From Zygnema cylindricum (Eukaryota > Streptophyta > Zygnematophyceae > Zygnematales > Zygnemataceae), in assembly GCA_037447655.1 (NCBI GenBank), contig JBBHKE010003062.1, positions 1 to 64,000 of the forward strand: 64,000 bases of DNA, written 5' to 3'. Below, piece by piece: positions 9,521 to 20,951 of the stretch. The notes beneath the pieces were generated by a model. That model did not search any database, was not told the DNA's origin, and was given only the letters and a program-made list of their open reading frames with translations. A program made the position numbers and the translations under genes. Each line of letters opens with the position of its first letter. The stretch's first letter is position 1.

Positions 9521-10442
9521 AGGATACATGTACTACTGTGGACATCGAAACGGCGGGTATTTATTACTCGGGACAACCCAAATTACAATTATGGATTAAT
9601 TAGTATGTATGTTTTTTTTCAAAAAAAATAAACTCCCAATTAGCATTAATAACACTAATTTTTTTTTTTACGCTATTTATTCCTTTACTCTAATAGCGAT
9701 TGACGGTCTACTGTACCGTAACATTTTCATTTCGTCATCTATTCTGTACGCGGCAATGTGAACCACGGAAGGCGTCAGAAAAATCAGATCGGATAGTCAG
9801 GAACTCACGATCGCGTCAGCAGCCCCAGAAGGATTTTGATGACTGGATCGGTAAATGGCTTATCCGCACGAAAAAAATTAGATCGGACGATCTAGATCGC
9901 CTCCGAAAAAATAAAAGTTTCACGGAATTGAATAACGTACGGCGTAAAAATACAACCCGCGAAATGCAAGGCGCCGACTTCGGTAGTCCGTACAGAATCG
10001 GGCACCGGAACAGGTTAATGCTCCCAGGAAAGTGTGAAACAGCTATTCTCAGCACGGAACGGCGCTGGACAATTAGTCAATTACCAAAGGGACGTTCGGT
10101 CAAATCCAATAACGACACGCTCCGTTTGGCCATTGGACCGCTCCGCGCCCCGAACCGCAGTCAGGAAATAATACTTAGCTTGGGTCCCCCCACCCTTAAA
10201 TAGTTCTGGGCTCAAGATCCTCACTATCCTGAGGCTCTTGCAGGAGGAGGAATAAAGTTTGGAAGTCACTCGTGTCACGTACCTAATGCTAGACGCAACC
10301 CTGAAAAAAATTCAATTCTGAAATATCATCAAATTAAACAGTTATACTGTACATACTATTTGCATAGAAACGAGCGGCCGAGGGGCGTCCACGTAGGTGA
10401 CTTTTACTCTAAAATTTTAAAACAATAAAATTCAGAACCGAT
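9521..10442. other. Intergenic sequence upstream of the hydrolase
   Basis: No gene supported. A 167-codon open frame exists at 9700-10203 but has no ATG near its start and no recognisable domain. The final 70 bp before the hydrolase ATG are AT-rich (aattttaaaacaataaaattc) and may be the core promoter or 5' UTR; no clear TATA box could be assigned. Confidence 0.5.
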
Positions 10443-11369
10443 ATGGAAGGTCCCGGCGTCAACAACTTAAATGTAGGTGCCACGTGGCAACACCGAGCGC
10501 TAATGGCCAACGGTATCAACATCACTTTCTACCAAAGCGCTTCACCTGCCAGCTCTAACGCTTCCGGCGCTATCCTTCCTATTCTTGTCTTTTTGCACGC
10601 CATGTGGCTCAACGGCGCCACTCTAATTGTCGACACGCAATCTCTCACTGAATCCTTCACTCTCGTCCTTCCCGACGCACGCGGTCACGGCTATTCTTCT
10701 CCAGTGCCAGCTGGCAGCTTCAGGATGAACCACCTGGTAGAGGACGCCGTGGCGGTCATCGAACACGTGTCACCGGACGAGCCCGTTTTTCTCATGGGCA
10801 CATCCATGGGTGCCGCAACGGCCGCACGTGTGGCGAGACGTTATCCTTCCCTTGTACGAGCGCTGGTATTGGAGGAACCGCCGTGGATTCGATTCCCGGG
10901 CGAGCCCGTCCATTGGTCCACCATTGATCCCGCTACTCACACGGAAATGCCGATATTTGTCCGTCAGTTAAAAAATATGACGGACGAGGAATTCGAGATC
11001 ATGGATATCGGCGGCGCCGCACTTCCGTCGCTGGCGATGTCAAATCTTGCCGCGTGGCGGATGTTCGATATCGATAATTGCGAGGGAACCCTAGGATCGG
11101 TGGATAGCGCGAACAATGAAGCGGTCCCGAGTATCGCCATGATGACGCTTCTGCAAATTGGCGATATCGAAGCGACGGGAAGTCAAATCAACGGTTCGAA
11201 GATTCAGCCGGAGGTGGCGAAGTACATCGTGAAGACGTACAAGGACGGTACTTTGTCGTTTTATGAGGGTGGAAACCACGTGTTGCATGAAGCGCCAACT
11301 GCGGAAAAGTGGTTGGATGAGGTGCAACACTTTTTCAGCAGTCAATCTGGTAAGACAGAGGAGTTGTGA
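10443..11369 (+). CDS. Alpha/beta hydrolase, intronless
   Basis: 308-residue serine hydrolase of the alpha/beta fold. The nucleophile elbow is GTSMG (residues 119-123, Ser121); probable acid Asp241 in LQIGDIEA and His279 in GGNHVLHEAP complete the triad. The oxyanion region reads FLHAMWLNGAT at 50-60 and PDARGHG at 78-84 is the usual strand-loop after it. Length fits single-domain esterase/epoxide-hydrolase-like members; substrate cannot be told, since lid residues are not diagnostic. The ATG is the first in frame and follows an AT-rich leader. There is no signal peptide or membrane segment, so the product is likely soluble. The ORF is complete, without introns, and appears richer in GC than the flanks, possible signs of transfer or retroposition. 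No operon-like neighbours. Confidence 0.85.
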   Translation: MEGPGVNNLNVGATWQHRALMANGINITFYQSASPASSNASGAILPILVFLHAMWLNGATLIVDTQSLTESFTLVLPDARGHGYSSPVPAGSFRMNHLVEDAVAVIEHVSPDEPVFLMGTSMGAATAARVARRYPSLVRALVLEEPPWIRFPGEPVHWSTIDPATHTEMPIFVRQLKNMTDEEFEIMDIGGAALPSLAMSNLAAWRMFDIDNCEGTLGSVDSANNEAVPSIAMMTLLQIGDIEATGSQINGSKIQPEVAKYIVKTYKDGTLSFYEGGNHVLHEAPTAEKWLDEVQHFFSSQSGKTEEL

Positions 11370-12445
11370 GTGTTTTTGTTGTTGTTGTTATAGTTTTTAG
11401 ATTGACGTTTTTTTTTTTTTCTTTATTATATTTGTGAGCTGTATATATTAGTTTGCAAAGTGCCATTTTTAAACATTGTTTAACTGCAGTTGTAAACAAT
11501 TTTAGTTAGGGACTTATACTTATAGTTAGCTGTTGCGATTAATTAATTGAGATTGGGCAGAGAAGTTGACCAGGTTTTGTAGATACTTTGAATTGGTTTT
11601 TTTGAAGTAGTGAGCAATCATTCTTTGACCAACTAGGTATGAGTTGGAAGCTAAGCTTTTTGCAGGCAGCAAATGGAAAAATTTACATTTTATGAATAGA
11701 AAGTTTTGTCAACTGAGTTGTTTATGTTCACCAAAGTGATTCTGAACCAAAGATTTTAAAGCAAAAGTGATTTTTAGTGATTTTTGTTTTTTTAAGTTAT
11801 AACATTTCTAAATTCCTCAAGTCACTTGTCGGTTGGAATTGTCATCACAATTATCATTGGCATCATTTCATTTAAGCTGGAATTAATTTTGTAATTTGAC
11901 TCTGGCTGAAAATTGTTGGCATGTTTTTTAAGGTTTTTATGATACTCAGTCAATAACTAACTAATTTTTATCTTAGTTGCCTGCATTCTTTTTTTTGTCT
12001 GGATAACAAGAAGTAGACAATGGTGATGATAAATGCATGTCATTTCCATTTGAGAGAACTAAAACCTAATTGACAAATTGTAAAATATCCAATTCCAAAA
12101 TTGATCTATTTGTCAATTGTTTTCTGTCCTACAAATTTGTGAATCAGTTTGACTTTCCAGGTCAACATAGGAAATTTCTGTCAATTACAACAATATAGAA
12201 CCAGCATTTAAAATAGTTTGCAAACAAGCAATTGCTTCCTTCTTCCCTCTCCCCCCTCCCTCCCTCCCTCCCTCCCCCTCCCGCTGGATTAATACACCGT
12301 CTTGCTTGGTATAGAATCGACTAGAAAAGCTCACAGAGTTTGGAAGTTGAATTGACCTTTGTTTTTTTTTATTTGAATTGTTACTTCTACTCATAATCAC
12401 TAAGATTTCAAAATGTTTCCAACTTCGGAAAACATCCGATTACTC

Positions 12446-12485
<40 letters not shown>

Positions 12486-13393
12486 AAGTGACTGACATAT
12501 ATTAGAGCTCAAGACTACAGAATCTACTTCCAGAAAAATTGAACTTTGTAGTAGTATCGGCAGTAAAAAAAGAAAGCGTATACTCTGATTACAATATAGA
12601 AACTGGTACCTCTTAGTAATAGAAGTAATTTATGGAGTAGGACAGAGTTACTTTTGTTCCAGACGCTTCGAGACAATATACCAGGATTCGGTTTTTAAAC
12701 AATGTGGATACGGATAACCCGTGACTTTGATTTAATTTTTTTGCCGGAACTACTTTTGAGTTTTCTAATATGGAGAATGCCATTGACCATTTTTTTTACA
12801 TTTGATGCCATATTATTTCCTTAAGCCTTTGTAATTCGAATGTATACCGTGAATCGCAATAAGCGTCAGAGAGACTAATTATATCTCTGTTTTTTCTGCC
12901 CAGTGAACACAAAATAGCGTTATTTAATACTTATTAAAAATTATATTTAACGCTAATTACTTTTTCGGTTCAGAATCATGCACATCAATCGAACCGGAAA
13001 TAGTAATACTGAAACAGTCCTCAACAGACTGACATCAAAAGGTTGATGTCAATTTAACATTTTTCGACACATTTTTTTTGCAGCATTATAATAACAAATG
13101 GATGATTTTTGTTTTGCTTTTTCCCTGAACTTAAAAATAACTCTTATTACAAGACCCCTGCAAATTCATCACAAGGATGTTGTGTATTGAGGAAAACTTC
13201 AAATGTTTTCAACTGCGTTCAATATTAACATATGTTTTCAAATATTCACAACATCATGTTGATAAATTTCCGGTAGTTTTTACTATTTTCAAATTTGGTT
13301 GTAAATACCTTTGCCAACATTCTTGACTCCTTTTCCGTCTTTCTCTTTCTTTTTCTCTATCTCTTTCTCTCTCTCCCTCTCTTTCTCTTTCTC

Positions 13394-13477
<84 letters not shown>

Positions 13478-13790
13478 TCTCTTTCTCTTTCTCTTTGATG
13501 AAGATGTGTACTCACCAACTTTTGTAAAATTTTATGACATTCAATGACAGTATGGAACAAGGCCAAAGGTTGATTTTCATTTTCAAATTAATTCTTTCTC
13601 TTCAGATTGGCTCAGCTTCAAGCAGTTAAGTTTTTGCCGTGTTGCCGTGTCGAAATCCATAAGGTAGAAGTTGAAATTACAATCGTGCAATACTTAAAAT
13701 AAAGAAACAGATTATTTGTTGTGACTAATACTATGTTTCATGTCAAAGAGCTCCATAGGTTATCCACATTTGCATATAAAAACCCTCTTT
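11370..13790. other. AT-rich intergenic DNA with simple repeats
   Basis: No gene supported. Starts with the hydrolase 3' flank, including T-rich tracts. Holds a (CCCT)n-like run at 12244-12282 and a run of 33 A at 12447-12479. The open frames in this stretch are products of low-complexity sequence. Confidence 0.7.
13325..13495. repeat. CT microsatellite
   Basis: A tract of tctttctct variants passing into uninterrupted (CT)n at about 13410-13470 and then ctcttt repeats. Open frames in three phases here (Ser-Leu or Arg-Glu repeats) are artefacts. Confidence 0.95.
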
Positions 13791-13794
13791 AAAC

Positions 13795-15005
13795 AGTTCT
13801 AAACCTACGCTTTTTAATCATATTTCCAGATATAAGGCTCTCCAGTTTCGATATAATGCCTTGAACACAACCATGCAAGTTCACGTAATCACTAAACCTT
13901 TCACAGCAGTTAGTATGGAAAGCAATTTTCAGATCCCTTTTTTTAATGGTGCTTAAAAGGCAAATCAAGAAAATTTGCTAAGTACATCGTGGTTGTTATC
14001 TCTTCAATAATTTGGCCTTGAGCAATTTACAATTTACATGGATATATTTTGGGTTGGGGTTGGGGTTGTAGTTCTGGCTTTGTCAGTTGTCGTGCTCTTC
14101 ATTTTGAGTTTGGGTGCTTTTATTTTCCTTGTTGTTGTTTTCTTTTTGTTTTTGTTGTGCTGTTATCTTATTCCCCTGCTGGTAGTTTTTCAGTTTCGGC
14201 CATGCCACCCCTTTTGTACCCCCGGACTGAGATGGTTTACCATCGTGCTTTTTAATTTATCCTGGGTTTTATATAAAACTGTCTAGATTTTCCCTACAAT
14301 GAATGACTAGTCAACGAAATCCACACAAATTACGGTGGGCATCCACACAAATAACAGTGGGCAAGTGGCGTGTAGTCATATTCCTCACACCGTAACATTT
14401 AAGAACAATTTCATCAAAGCTTCATTCTTATTATCTTATTATTAGTCAAAACCTTCAAATATGCAAAAAAACAGTTTTCTGCAAAAGTTTGAATATGTAA
14501 AAATTCTTTCTTCCAAACTTGCCCACCGTAATTTGTGTGGATTTCATTGACTAGTCATTCATTACAGTGGAAATCTAGACAATTTTATGTCTAAGGCCAA
14601 ATTATTGAATAGGTAATTACCATGATATTAATCTATTGAGCAAAGTTTCTTGATTTGCCTTTTAACCACCATAAAAAACCCTAAAAATAACCCTAAAATA
14701 AGCATACGTCTGAAATTTGCTTTCCATACGTATCGCTGTGGAAATCATAATGATTACGTGAATGTACATGGTTGTGTTCAAGACATAATATTGGAACTAA
14801 ACCCCGCAAATTGCATTAAAAAGCGCGATGGTAAATTATATGGAGTCCAAAGGTATAAAAGTGGTGGCATGGCCAAAACTGAAAAACTACAAGCAGGGCA
14901 AAAAAACAAGGAAAAGCAACTTGAACACATAAAATTGGTGCAGAAAACAAAGGCACTCAAACCCAAAAAGAAAAGCAATGGAGACCTTTATATTTGGAAA
15001 TCTGA
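13795..15005. repeat. Large foldback (inverted repeat) element with a transposed internal block
   Basis: The inner arms 14273-14341 and 14520-14590 are about 68-bp near-perfect inverted repeats (gtctagatttt...tgactagt...ccacacaaattac). Outward the homology continues: gcttaaaaggcaaatcaaga, caataatttggcctt and cttgaacacaaccatg in 13850-14035 recur inverted in 14590-14800. The left arm is interrupted at about 14036-14270 by a block that matches, inverted, 14800-15000. It resembles a foldback or MITE-like element rebuilt by a later duplication. A 119-codon open frame (14650-15009; ends KKKSNGDLYIWKSD) spans the right arm but lacks an ATG start. Confidence 0.7.
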
Positions 15006-15359
15006 TTAAACAGCGAAGGTTCCAAACTGGTTTAGGGTTTTGTAGGATTATTATTTGTAAACTGCGGAAGTACAATGAGCCTATGGAACTCTCCGACATA
15101 AAATATACATATTCGTCACAAGAGATAGAAGAGAGCAAGAGATAGAGAGGGAGATAGGCAATTAATTTAGAGGTTAGGCAATAAATTTAGAGGTTTTAAC
15201 ACAACAGTATATTGTACTTATTAGAAATGCCATTACTTCTAAACTTATAGAATACCTGAGGAAAGCAATAAGCTGTACAATTGGGTACAACATCAGAAGG
15301 GTCAGGGCACAAAAAAGTGTCTCCTTCTCCCCATAACACCATAGCCTGGGGCCTCCACC

Positions 15360-15930
15360 TGCCCGAAAAGAAAAAAACGATGATATCATCCACACTAAAA
15401 ATGGAAAACATAAGGACAGATGACGGCATCCTCATTACAGCCCACCTGCATCCACACTATAAACAGATAAAATATAAGAAGTTGGTAGCATTCACTACAA
15501 CAAACTGGAAAAGGAAAGAAAAAGGTGATATCCTCCACGATACAAATGGTAAGCACAAAGAAAGGTGATGATTCAGATAATTCAACAAAGGGCTTCAGAT
15601 CCGTCCGAACACAAACATCATGGATTGTGGATTGCAATTTTTTTTGGCACGGACGAAAAGATGAAATTATCCACACTATAATGGTGACCATGAAAAAAGA
15701 TCATGGCATCCACATGTAAAAATGATGGCCAGTCTGCCTTTCATGATTTCTATGGAGAAATCTGCATCAACACTATCCACGGTTGACTTAAAAAAGATGG
15801 TCGCATTCACATAAAAATGGTGAACATAAAGAAAACGGTCACATCCACTCCAAAAACAGCAAATGTAAAATAATGGCAACATCCATAATGGCAACATCCA
15901 TGCTATAAACGATACAGGAAAAAAAAAGAT
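15360..15930. repeat. Degenerate minisatellite, unit about 50-60 bp
   Basis: A recurring core, roughly gatg-atc-atccacactataaa followed by atggt-aacataaagaaa, is seen about ten times with spacing near 50-60 bp (for example around 15382, 15435, 15530, 15665, 15700, 15770, 15835, 15880). Copies are strongly diverged. No gene is supported. It directly abuts the left LTR of the family A element. Confidence 0.65.
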
Positions 15931-15935
15931 AATAG

Positions 15936-16573
15936 TGTAGGATCTTAAGCAAAAGACATTCACTCAAATATATTCACAAAACATAAAACATTACACAGCG
16001 GAAGCTCATAAAAGACAAGAGGAATATTCAGCCAAAAATATTTATAAGTGTTCTTGGCCGAAGCCTCTTTACATCATCTCTCTTCTCTCTTCTCTCTTCT
16101 CTCTTCTCTCTCTTCTCTCTCTTCTTTAAATAATCTCTACTCCAAGATTAATCATATAAGACTCAATTCATTATTCAATATACTCTACAGCGTACAACTG
16201 CTGCCTATATAATCGCTACTCTGCACTAAGAGACAGCAAGGTAAGACAAGCAAGCTGTCCCTAACTAACTGTCGCACACTGCAATGAAAGTTCCACGAAG
16301 GAAGGCGCACGCGCTTTCTTCCTTCGAAACGAATAACTCCAAAATTTGACTTTACACGTGTCGCTTCACGAACACACCTGCACGCAAAATGAAACACTTG
16401 CGCACGCAAACAAAAGTCACGCGAAACGAAATAGTACATTTCATTCACGATTAACAAAGGTAACGCCACGAAAAGTCGTCGTACATTTTGTATGATGATG
16501 TGACACTTTAGTCCAACAAATAAATGTTGGTATGACACTTCGCCAAATGCCGCAAAACGACAATATCCCAACA
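15936..16573 (-). repeat. Family A LTR (3' LTR of element 1)
   Basis: 638 bp, TGTAGGATC...CCCAACA on the plus strand, nearly collinear with 20271-20918. It contains a tctct tract near 16080-16125. On the minus strand the sequence just before it reads AAGAGGGGGAT, the polypurine tract that primes plus-strand DNA. Confidence 0.85.
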
Positions 16574-17207
16574 ATCCCCCTCTTATTGTCGGAATCACCA
16601 AAACTCCTCGACATAATCCAAGTTTCGGTTGTCCCCTCTCAAATACATCATGCGTGGCAGCTTTCGTCAACAAATATGCCGCCTCCTTTTTCGTCGGTAC
16701 GTACGAAAATACAATCTCGTTCGCCGTAACCAAATCTCTTACAAAATCTTCTTACAATATTGAGCTTGACTCAATTTAATGTTCCCCTCTTTTATCGCGT
16801 ATCACTTCAATCTCCAAAATATATCGTACCTCTCCAAGATCTGTCACTTTGAAATGTAACCAAAGGTAACGTTTCAACTCATTAATGCGCTCCTACTTGT
16901 CGCATGCCATCAAGAAATCATCCAGATAAACAGAAAATATCATTTGGTTAACTCGTTCACCTTTCACGTAAGCTCCAGATTCAAACGTAGTCTGTACAAA
17001 TCCAAATTTCAATAGTACTTGATGAAGTCTCAAATACCACGTGCGCGGCGCCTGTTTCAAACCATATAATGACTTTCACAAACGCCATACATTTCCTCCT
17101 TGCAAAGGAGACACGCCTTCCGGTACCTTTATGTAGTTTCCACGTCCATTTGATGGACATGCTTCTTCCCCATCGCTGCAAGTGCAATAATTATCCGTTG
17201 TGAGTCC
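16574..17207 (-). pseudogene. Copia RT/RNase H remnants, family A element 1
   Basis: From right to left: KKHVHQMDVET, AFVKVIIWFETGAAHVVFETSS and the active-site region reading VYLDDFLMAC, where YVDD has become YLDD; then a direct join to the C-terminal RNase H tail (DLVTANEIVFSYVPTKKEAAYLLTKAATHDVFERGQPKLG). About 620 bp present in element 2 (roughly 21090-21710) are missing at 16740, with short matching sequence (caaaatct) at the junction. Not functional. Confidence 0.8.
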
Positions 17208-18067
17208 TCAATCGTAAGTGAGTTTCTCCAGTTTCTTCCCCTTTGTCCTCCAAGAGCTCCATCTAATAACTTGCTCTTCCTCCTTTTCCTCTTTCTCTTA
17301 TTCAGATTCAATTTCAATTTCCTTCTCACTCGATTTAGAGCTTTGAGATTTCCGAATGTTCGAAGGCACTCGGGAATCCAAAGATCAGTTACTATTTCTT
17401 TCAAATTCAATTTCAACCGATTTCCCCAATTTTTTTTTCTGAGTTTTTACATTTGGTTCCTCATTGGATTTTGAATCCCCAATGTACGGAAAACTCTTAA
17501 TTTCACTCTCCTCATAAAAATCCAAGTTTTCCTTCAATTTCCCAACGGAATTCATAGCGGATTTGAGATCTTCATGAAAATGCACCTTTCGAGATTCCTC
17601 CACGGTGTGACGAGCCGCATCATACACTCGGTACAAATTCCCCTTCGCACTATAACCAATAAAAATTCTCGGCCAACACCTTGGTGCAAATTTCCCCTTC
17701 TTTTTAATTGATTCCATATAAACTGTAGCATGACATCCCCAAATTCTCAAATGATGAACCGTGGGCTTTCTACCACTCCACAACTCCTCCTGTGTTTTAT
17801 TCTCGAAAATCGAAGTGAGTCTTCGGTTACAAATGTAATTCGCCGTAAAATGGTGTCTCCCCACAAAAACATCTCTCGTCTAGAACTATGAACCGTCGCA
17901 CAGACTATTTCTTGTAAGGTACGATTCTTCCTCTCGGTCACTCCATTTGACTCCAAAGAATAAGGAGCCGTGAATTGATGCCTTACCCCCCCACTCTTTA
18001 CAATACCCCTCAAAAACAACAAACTCCCTTCTATTATCCAACCGAATGGACTTAAGCTTCTTGTCAA
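17208..18067 (-). pseudogene. Copia integrase C-terminus and INT-RT linker, family A element 1
   Basis: HQFTAPYSLESNGVTERKNRTLQE supplies the last catalytic Glu region of integrase; then a segment IFENKTQEELWSGRKPTVHHLRIWGCHATVYM and GKFAPRCWPRIFIGYSAKGNLYRVYD, which is the usual copia integrase C-terminal region, and an acidic/basic linker. Three frames are used, so at least two frameshifts occur. The linker is joined to IEDSQRIIIALAAMGKK after deletion of the RT N-terminus present in element 2. Confidence 0.8.
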
Positions 18068-19110
18068 TTTGCCTCTTGGCCATTACATGCCATTCTTTAA
18101 AATTTTCAAATGCATCCGATTTTTTTTTCAATAAATACACCAATGCCTTCGATGAGAAGTCATCAACAATCACCAAAGTATACTTATTACCTCCAATTGT
18201 CTTGGGTTTAATATGTCTGCAAAGATCGATGTGGACAACCTCCAAAGGATTTTGAGCTTGATGCTTGATGTCTTTATTCGGATGGGATTTCCGAGTTTGA
18301 CGTCTTTTGCTACATCCTCCGCATTCAATCACCTTCTCACCGGATGCGAGGTCCAAACCCCTCACCGAAAAATGACGAATCATCTTCTTCAAACTTACCT
18401 CGGATGTGTGACACATCCGATGATGCCATAAGGTAAGATCACCTTTCAACTCTGAAATTTGGTGTGAAATTCCCTCGGTGGGAACTTTAGATTTTGGCCT
18501 CCTCCATAAGAGCCGACTATGATTCCCATCCGTTACAACTCCTTCTCCAATTACATTTCCCTTCTCATTCCAAATCTCGATAGATTGATCACCTCTCGCA
18601 AGTAAGCTGCCACAACTCTTTTGGATTTGTGGAACGCTTAACAAATTAACCGAACCGTCCAAAATATAAAGAGTATTTTGAAGACGATACTCCGTCGATC
18701 TCTCTATCCCATCATTATCCCATGAAATAAGATCAAGCCGAACCGTGCCAACCGTACCAACCGAAATGACATGGCCGCTTGCAACCATAATAAACTTTGG
18801 AACCGTAAGTTCCCTTATGTCATCAAACAAGGTAGCATCCGTGCAAACATGGTGAGATGCCCCCGTATCAATAATCCAATGTTTCTCCAAATTTCCTCTA
18901 CTACTTACCGAATCAAGGGTAAGATTAAGAACCGGAAACTCATCACCGGTTTCATTACCATAGTCAAAGTAATTTGCATTACCGTAACCACGGCCACCAC
19001 CGCGGCCTCCTCCTCGGCCGCTATCTCGGGCGTTCTCTATCACCTCGTCTACCTCCTCTTCCACTCTTTGCATAACAGTGAGAGATCGTATGCCCCCACT
19101 TACCGCAAAA
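17886..19110 (-). pseudogene. Copia protease and integrase core, family A element 1
   Basis: Long open stretch with protease motif HWIIDTGASHHVC (catalytic DTGA intact), the pre-integrase zinc region (HHRMCHTSEVSLKKM then CGGCSKRRQTRKSH) and integrase core with VVHIDL and IRLDN as the first two acidic positions. Frame changes after FEGYCKEWGG to join the remainder at 17747-18067. The largest intact coding block of this family in the window. Confidence 0.88.
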
Positions 19111-20228
19111 ATGACATTGCTTGTCCTTATCCGGACAAGATGAAGACAAATGTCCAAGCCGGTTACACCGGTAGCATGTCATATTGGAAAGATCCGAAGG
19201 GACCTTCGGTGGACGACCTTGATCCCTCTTGTTGCCTCGGCCGCCACCACCACCTCTCGGGCCACCTCCTCTACCAGCGGCATATTTAAGATCCGGGGTT
19301 TTGGAAGTAGTAGAGTTGAGAACTCCTCCTCCTCCACTTGAAAAAGCCGATGGAGTTCCCTCCGACATTTTGATAAAATTGACGGTGAATCCAAAGGTGT
19401 TATCCGCTTTCGCTCGTAAAATAGCTTTAAGATGCGAAAGCCTCTTCGTAAAGCATTAAGAAAAACGCTTAACTTATCCGCATCTAAGATAACTCGGCCA
19501 TTGTTGATTAATTGCTCGAGTATAATATTGAAGCGCTTCACGGCATCATCGATCAATTCAATTGACTTGATTTTAAAATTCATAAAGTCCGTATAAACAT
19601 ATTGACCCTTGTTCTCAACGTCTTTCTCATATTGCTCCTCAAGTGCTTGCCAACACTCATGGGCCGTGCTGTGAGCAAAGAAATGATCAAGCACGGAAAC
19701 AGTGCAATTTTTCATCAAACTGGTCGTTGCCGCAATATCCTTCAACCTCTTTTGAGCACGTGCCTTACTCTCGAGTGGCATTTTCTCTTCTCCATTGACA
19801 ATCCTCCAAAGCATCTTGAGAATAAGTTGGCCTGAAATAAACTTCTTCCAAACGGCATAATTGGTGCCATTAAAGGCCACAGATTTCCCCGACATATTAT
19901 AATTTTTTTCGTTTTCCAATCCTTCGTCAAACTCGAACTCTTCTTCTTTTATCTTCGACTTTCCCTTCCTAATCCTCTCTTTTCTCTCACTCTCATTAGC
20001 TCCTCCAATGAATGGAGCGGTAGCCGGAAAGGAAGTGTTTTCTTTGCTCTCACTCGGTTGAGTTTGAAAACGGGAATCTACATATCTCATAATTGTATCA
20101 AACATTTCCTCAAATTTTCTCTCCGTATTTTGGGTCTCCTCAAATTGAGAACCCGAAAAACTGAACTCTCTTGCTCTCTCCGAAGTCGACATGGGGGAAG
20201 GAGTATTTATATTCTTCTTCCTCCCCAT
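19021..20228 (-). pseudogene. Copia Gag with two CCHC zinc knuckles, family A element 1
   Basis: ATG at 20226-20228 (MGRKKNINTP). Contains the copia-type Gag core, FNGTNYAVWKKFISGQLI and CWQALEEQYEKDVENKGQYVY, then a Gly-rich spacer and two intact knuckles CYRCNRLGHLSSSC and CHFCGKWGHTISHC. One frameshift near SVFLNALRRGF separates the capsid from the knuckle frame. The start is chosen because it lies 42 bp inside the LTR/primer site. Confidence 0.85.
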
Positions 20229-20256
20229 GCGCTCTCTCTCTATCTTTGAAGCACTA

Positions 20257-20268
20257 GCTCCGATACCA
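20257..20268 (-). other. Primer-binding site (initiator tRNA-Met 3' end), family A
   Basis: Minus strand reads TGGTATCGGAGC, two bases inside the LTR end (...CCTACA-AT). This is the 12-nt complement of the plant initiator tRNA-Met 3' end with one A to G change, the standard copia primer site. Confidence 0.85.
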
Positions 20269-20270
20269 AT

Positions 20271-20918
20271 TGTAGGATCTTAAGCAAAAGACATTCACTC
20301 TTAATAATTCACAAAACATAAATCATTACACAGCGGAAGCTCATAATAAACAAGAGGAATATTCAGCCAAAAAGATTTATAAGTGTTTTTGGCCGAAGCC
20401 TCTTTACATCATCTCTCTTCTCTCTTGTCTCTCTCTCTCTCTCTTCTTCAAATAATCTCTACTCCAAGATTAATCATCTAAGATAGATTGATTAATTCAT
20501 TCAATACTCTGCACATGTACACTGCTGCCTATATACTCGCTACTATACATTAAAAGACAACAAGGTAAAACAAGCAAAACTTAGCGTAGCGACGAAGTCA
20601 GTCCCTTGCTGATTGTGCACTCTTCAGCGAAAGTTCCATGAAAGAAGGCGCACGCGCTTTCTTCCTTCGAAACATCTAACTCCACACATCGACTTTACAC
20701 GTGTCACTTGACGAACACACCTGAACGCAAATTGAAACACCTGCGCACGAAACAAACAAGTGACGCGATACGAAATAGAACATTTCATTCGCGGATATCA
20801 AAAGTACCGTCGCGAAACGACGTAGTACTTTTTGTATGATGACGCGACACTTTGCGTCAAGCAAACAGATGTTCGTATGACGTTCGCGGAATGTCGCGAA
20901 AACGACAATAACCTAACA
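20271..20918 (-). repeat. Family A LTR shared by elements 1 and 2
   Basis: 648 bp, TGTAGGATC...CCTAACA on the plus strand. It serves as 5' LTR of element 1 (primer site on its left) and as 3' LTR of the body at 20919-22853 (polypurine tract on its right). It contains a ctct tract at 20421-20446. Confidence 0.88.
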
Positions 20919-20951
20919 ATCCTCCTCTTATTGTCGGAATCCCCAAACTCT

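Larger units (their letters stand above)
15936..20918 (-). mobile_element. Ty1/copia family A element 1 with two LTRs
   Basis: Minus-strand copia element: LTRs at 15936-16573 and 20271-20918, initiator-tRNA primer site next to the right LTR, then gag with two zinc knuckles, protease, integrase and remnants of RT/RNase H ending in a polypurine tract beside the left LTR. The order PR-INT-RT-RH identifies the copia superfamily. The pol region carries large deletions compared with element 2 (20919-22853), so it could move only with proteins from elsewhere. The right LTR also abuts element 2, so two bodies share it. Confidence 0.85.

Noticed and set aside
9700-10203. 167-codon open frame upstream of the hydrolase
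   Set aside because: It begins at TTG, has no recognisable motif, and its composition is that of the flanking DNA.
13295-13566. Open frames of Ser-Leu and Arg-Glu repeats
   Set aside because: Products of the CT microsatellite.
14676-14700. Telomere-like ccctaaa words
   Set aside because: Only two imperfect units separated by other bases; not an interstitial telomere array.
14650-15009. 119-codon basic open frame
   Set aside because: No ATG start; lies in the right arm of a foldback repeat. Kept only as a note within that repeat.
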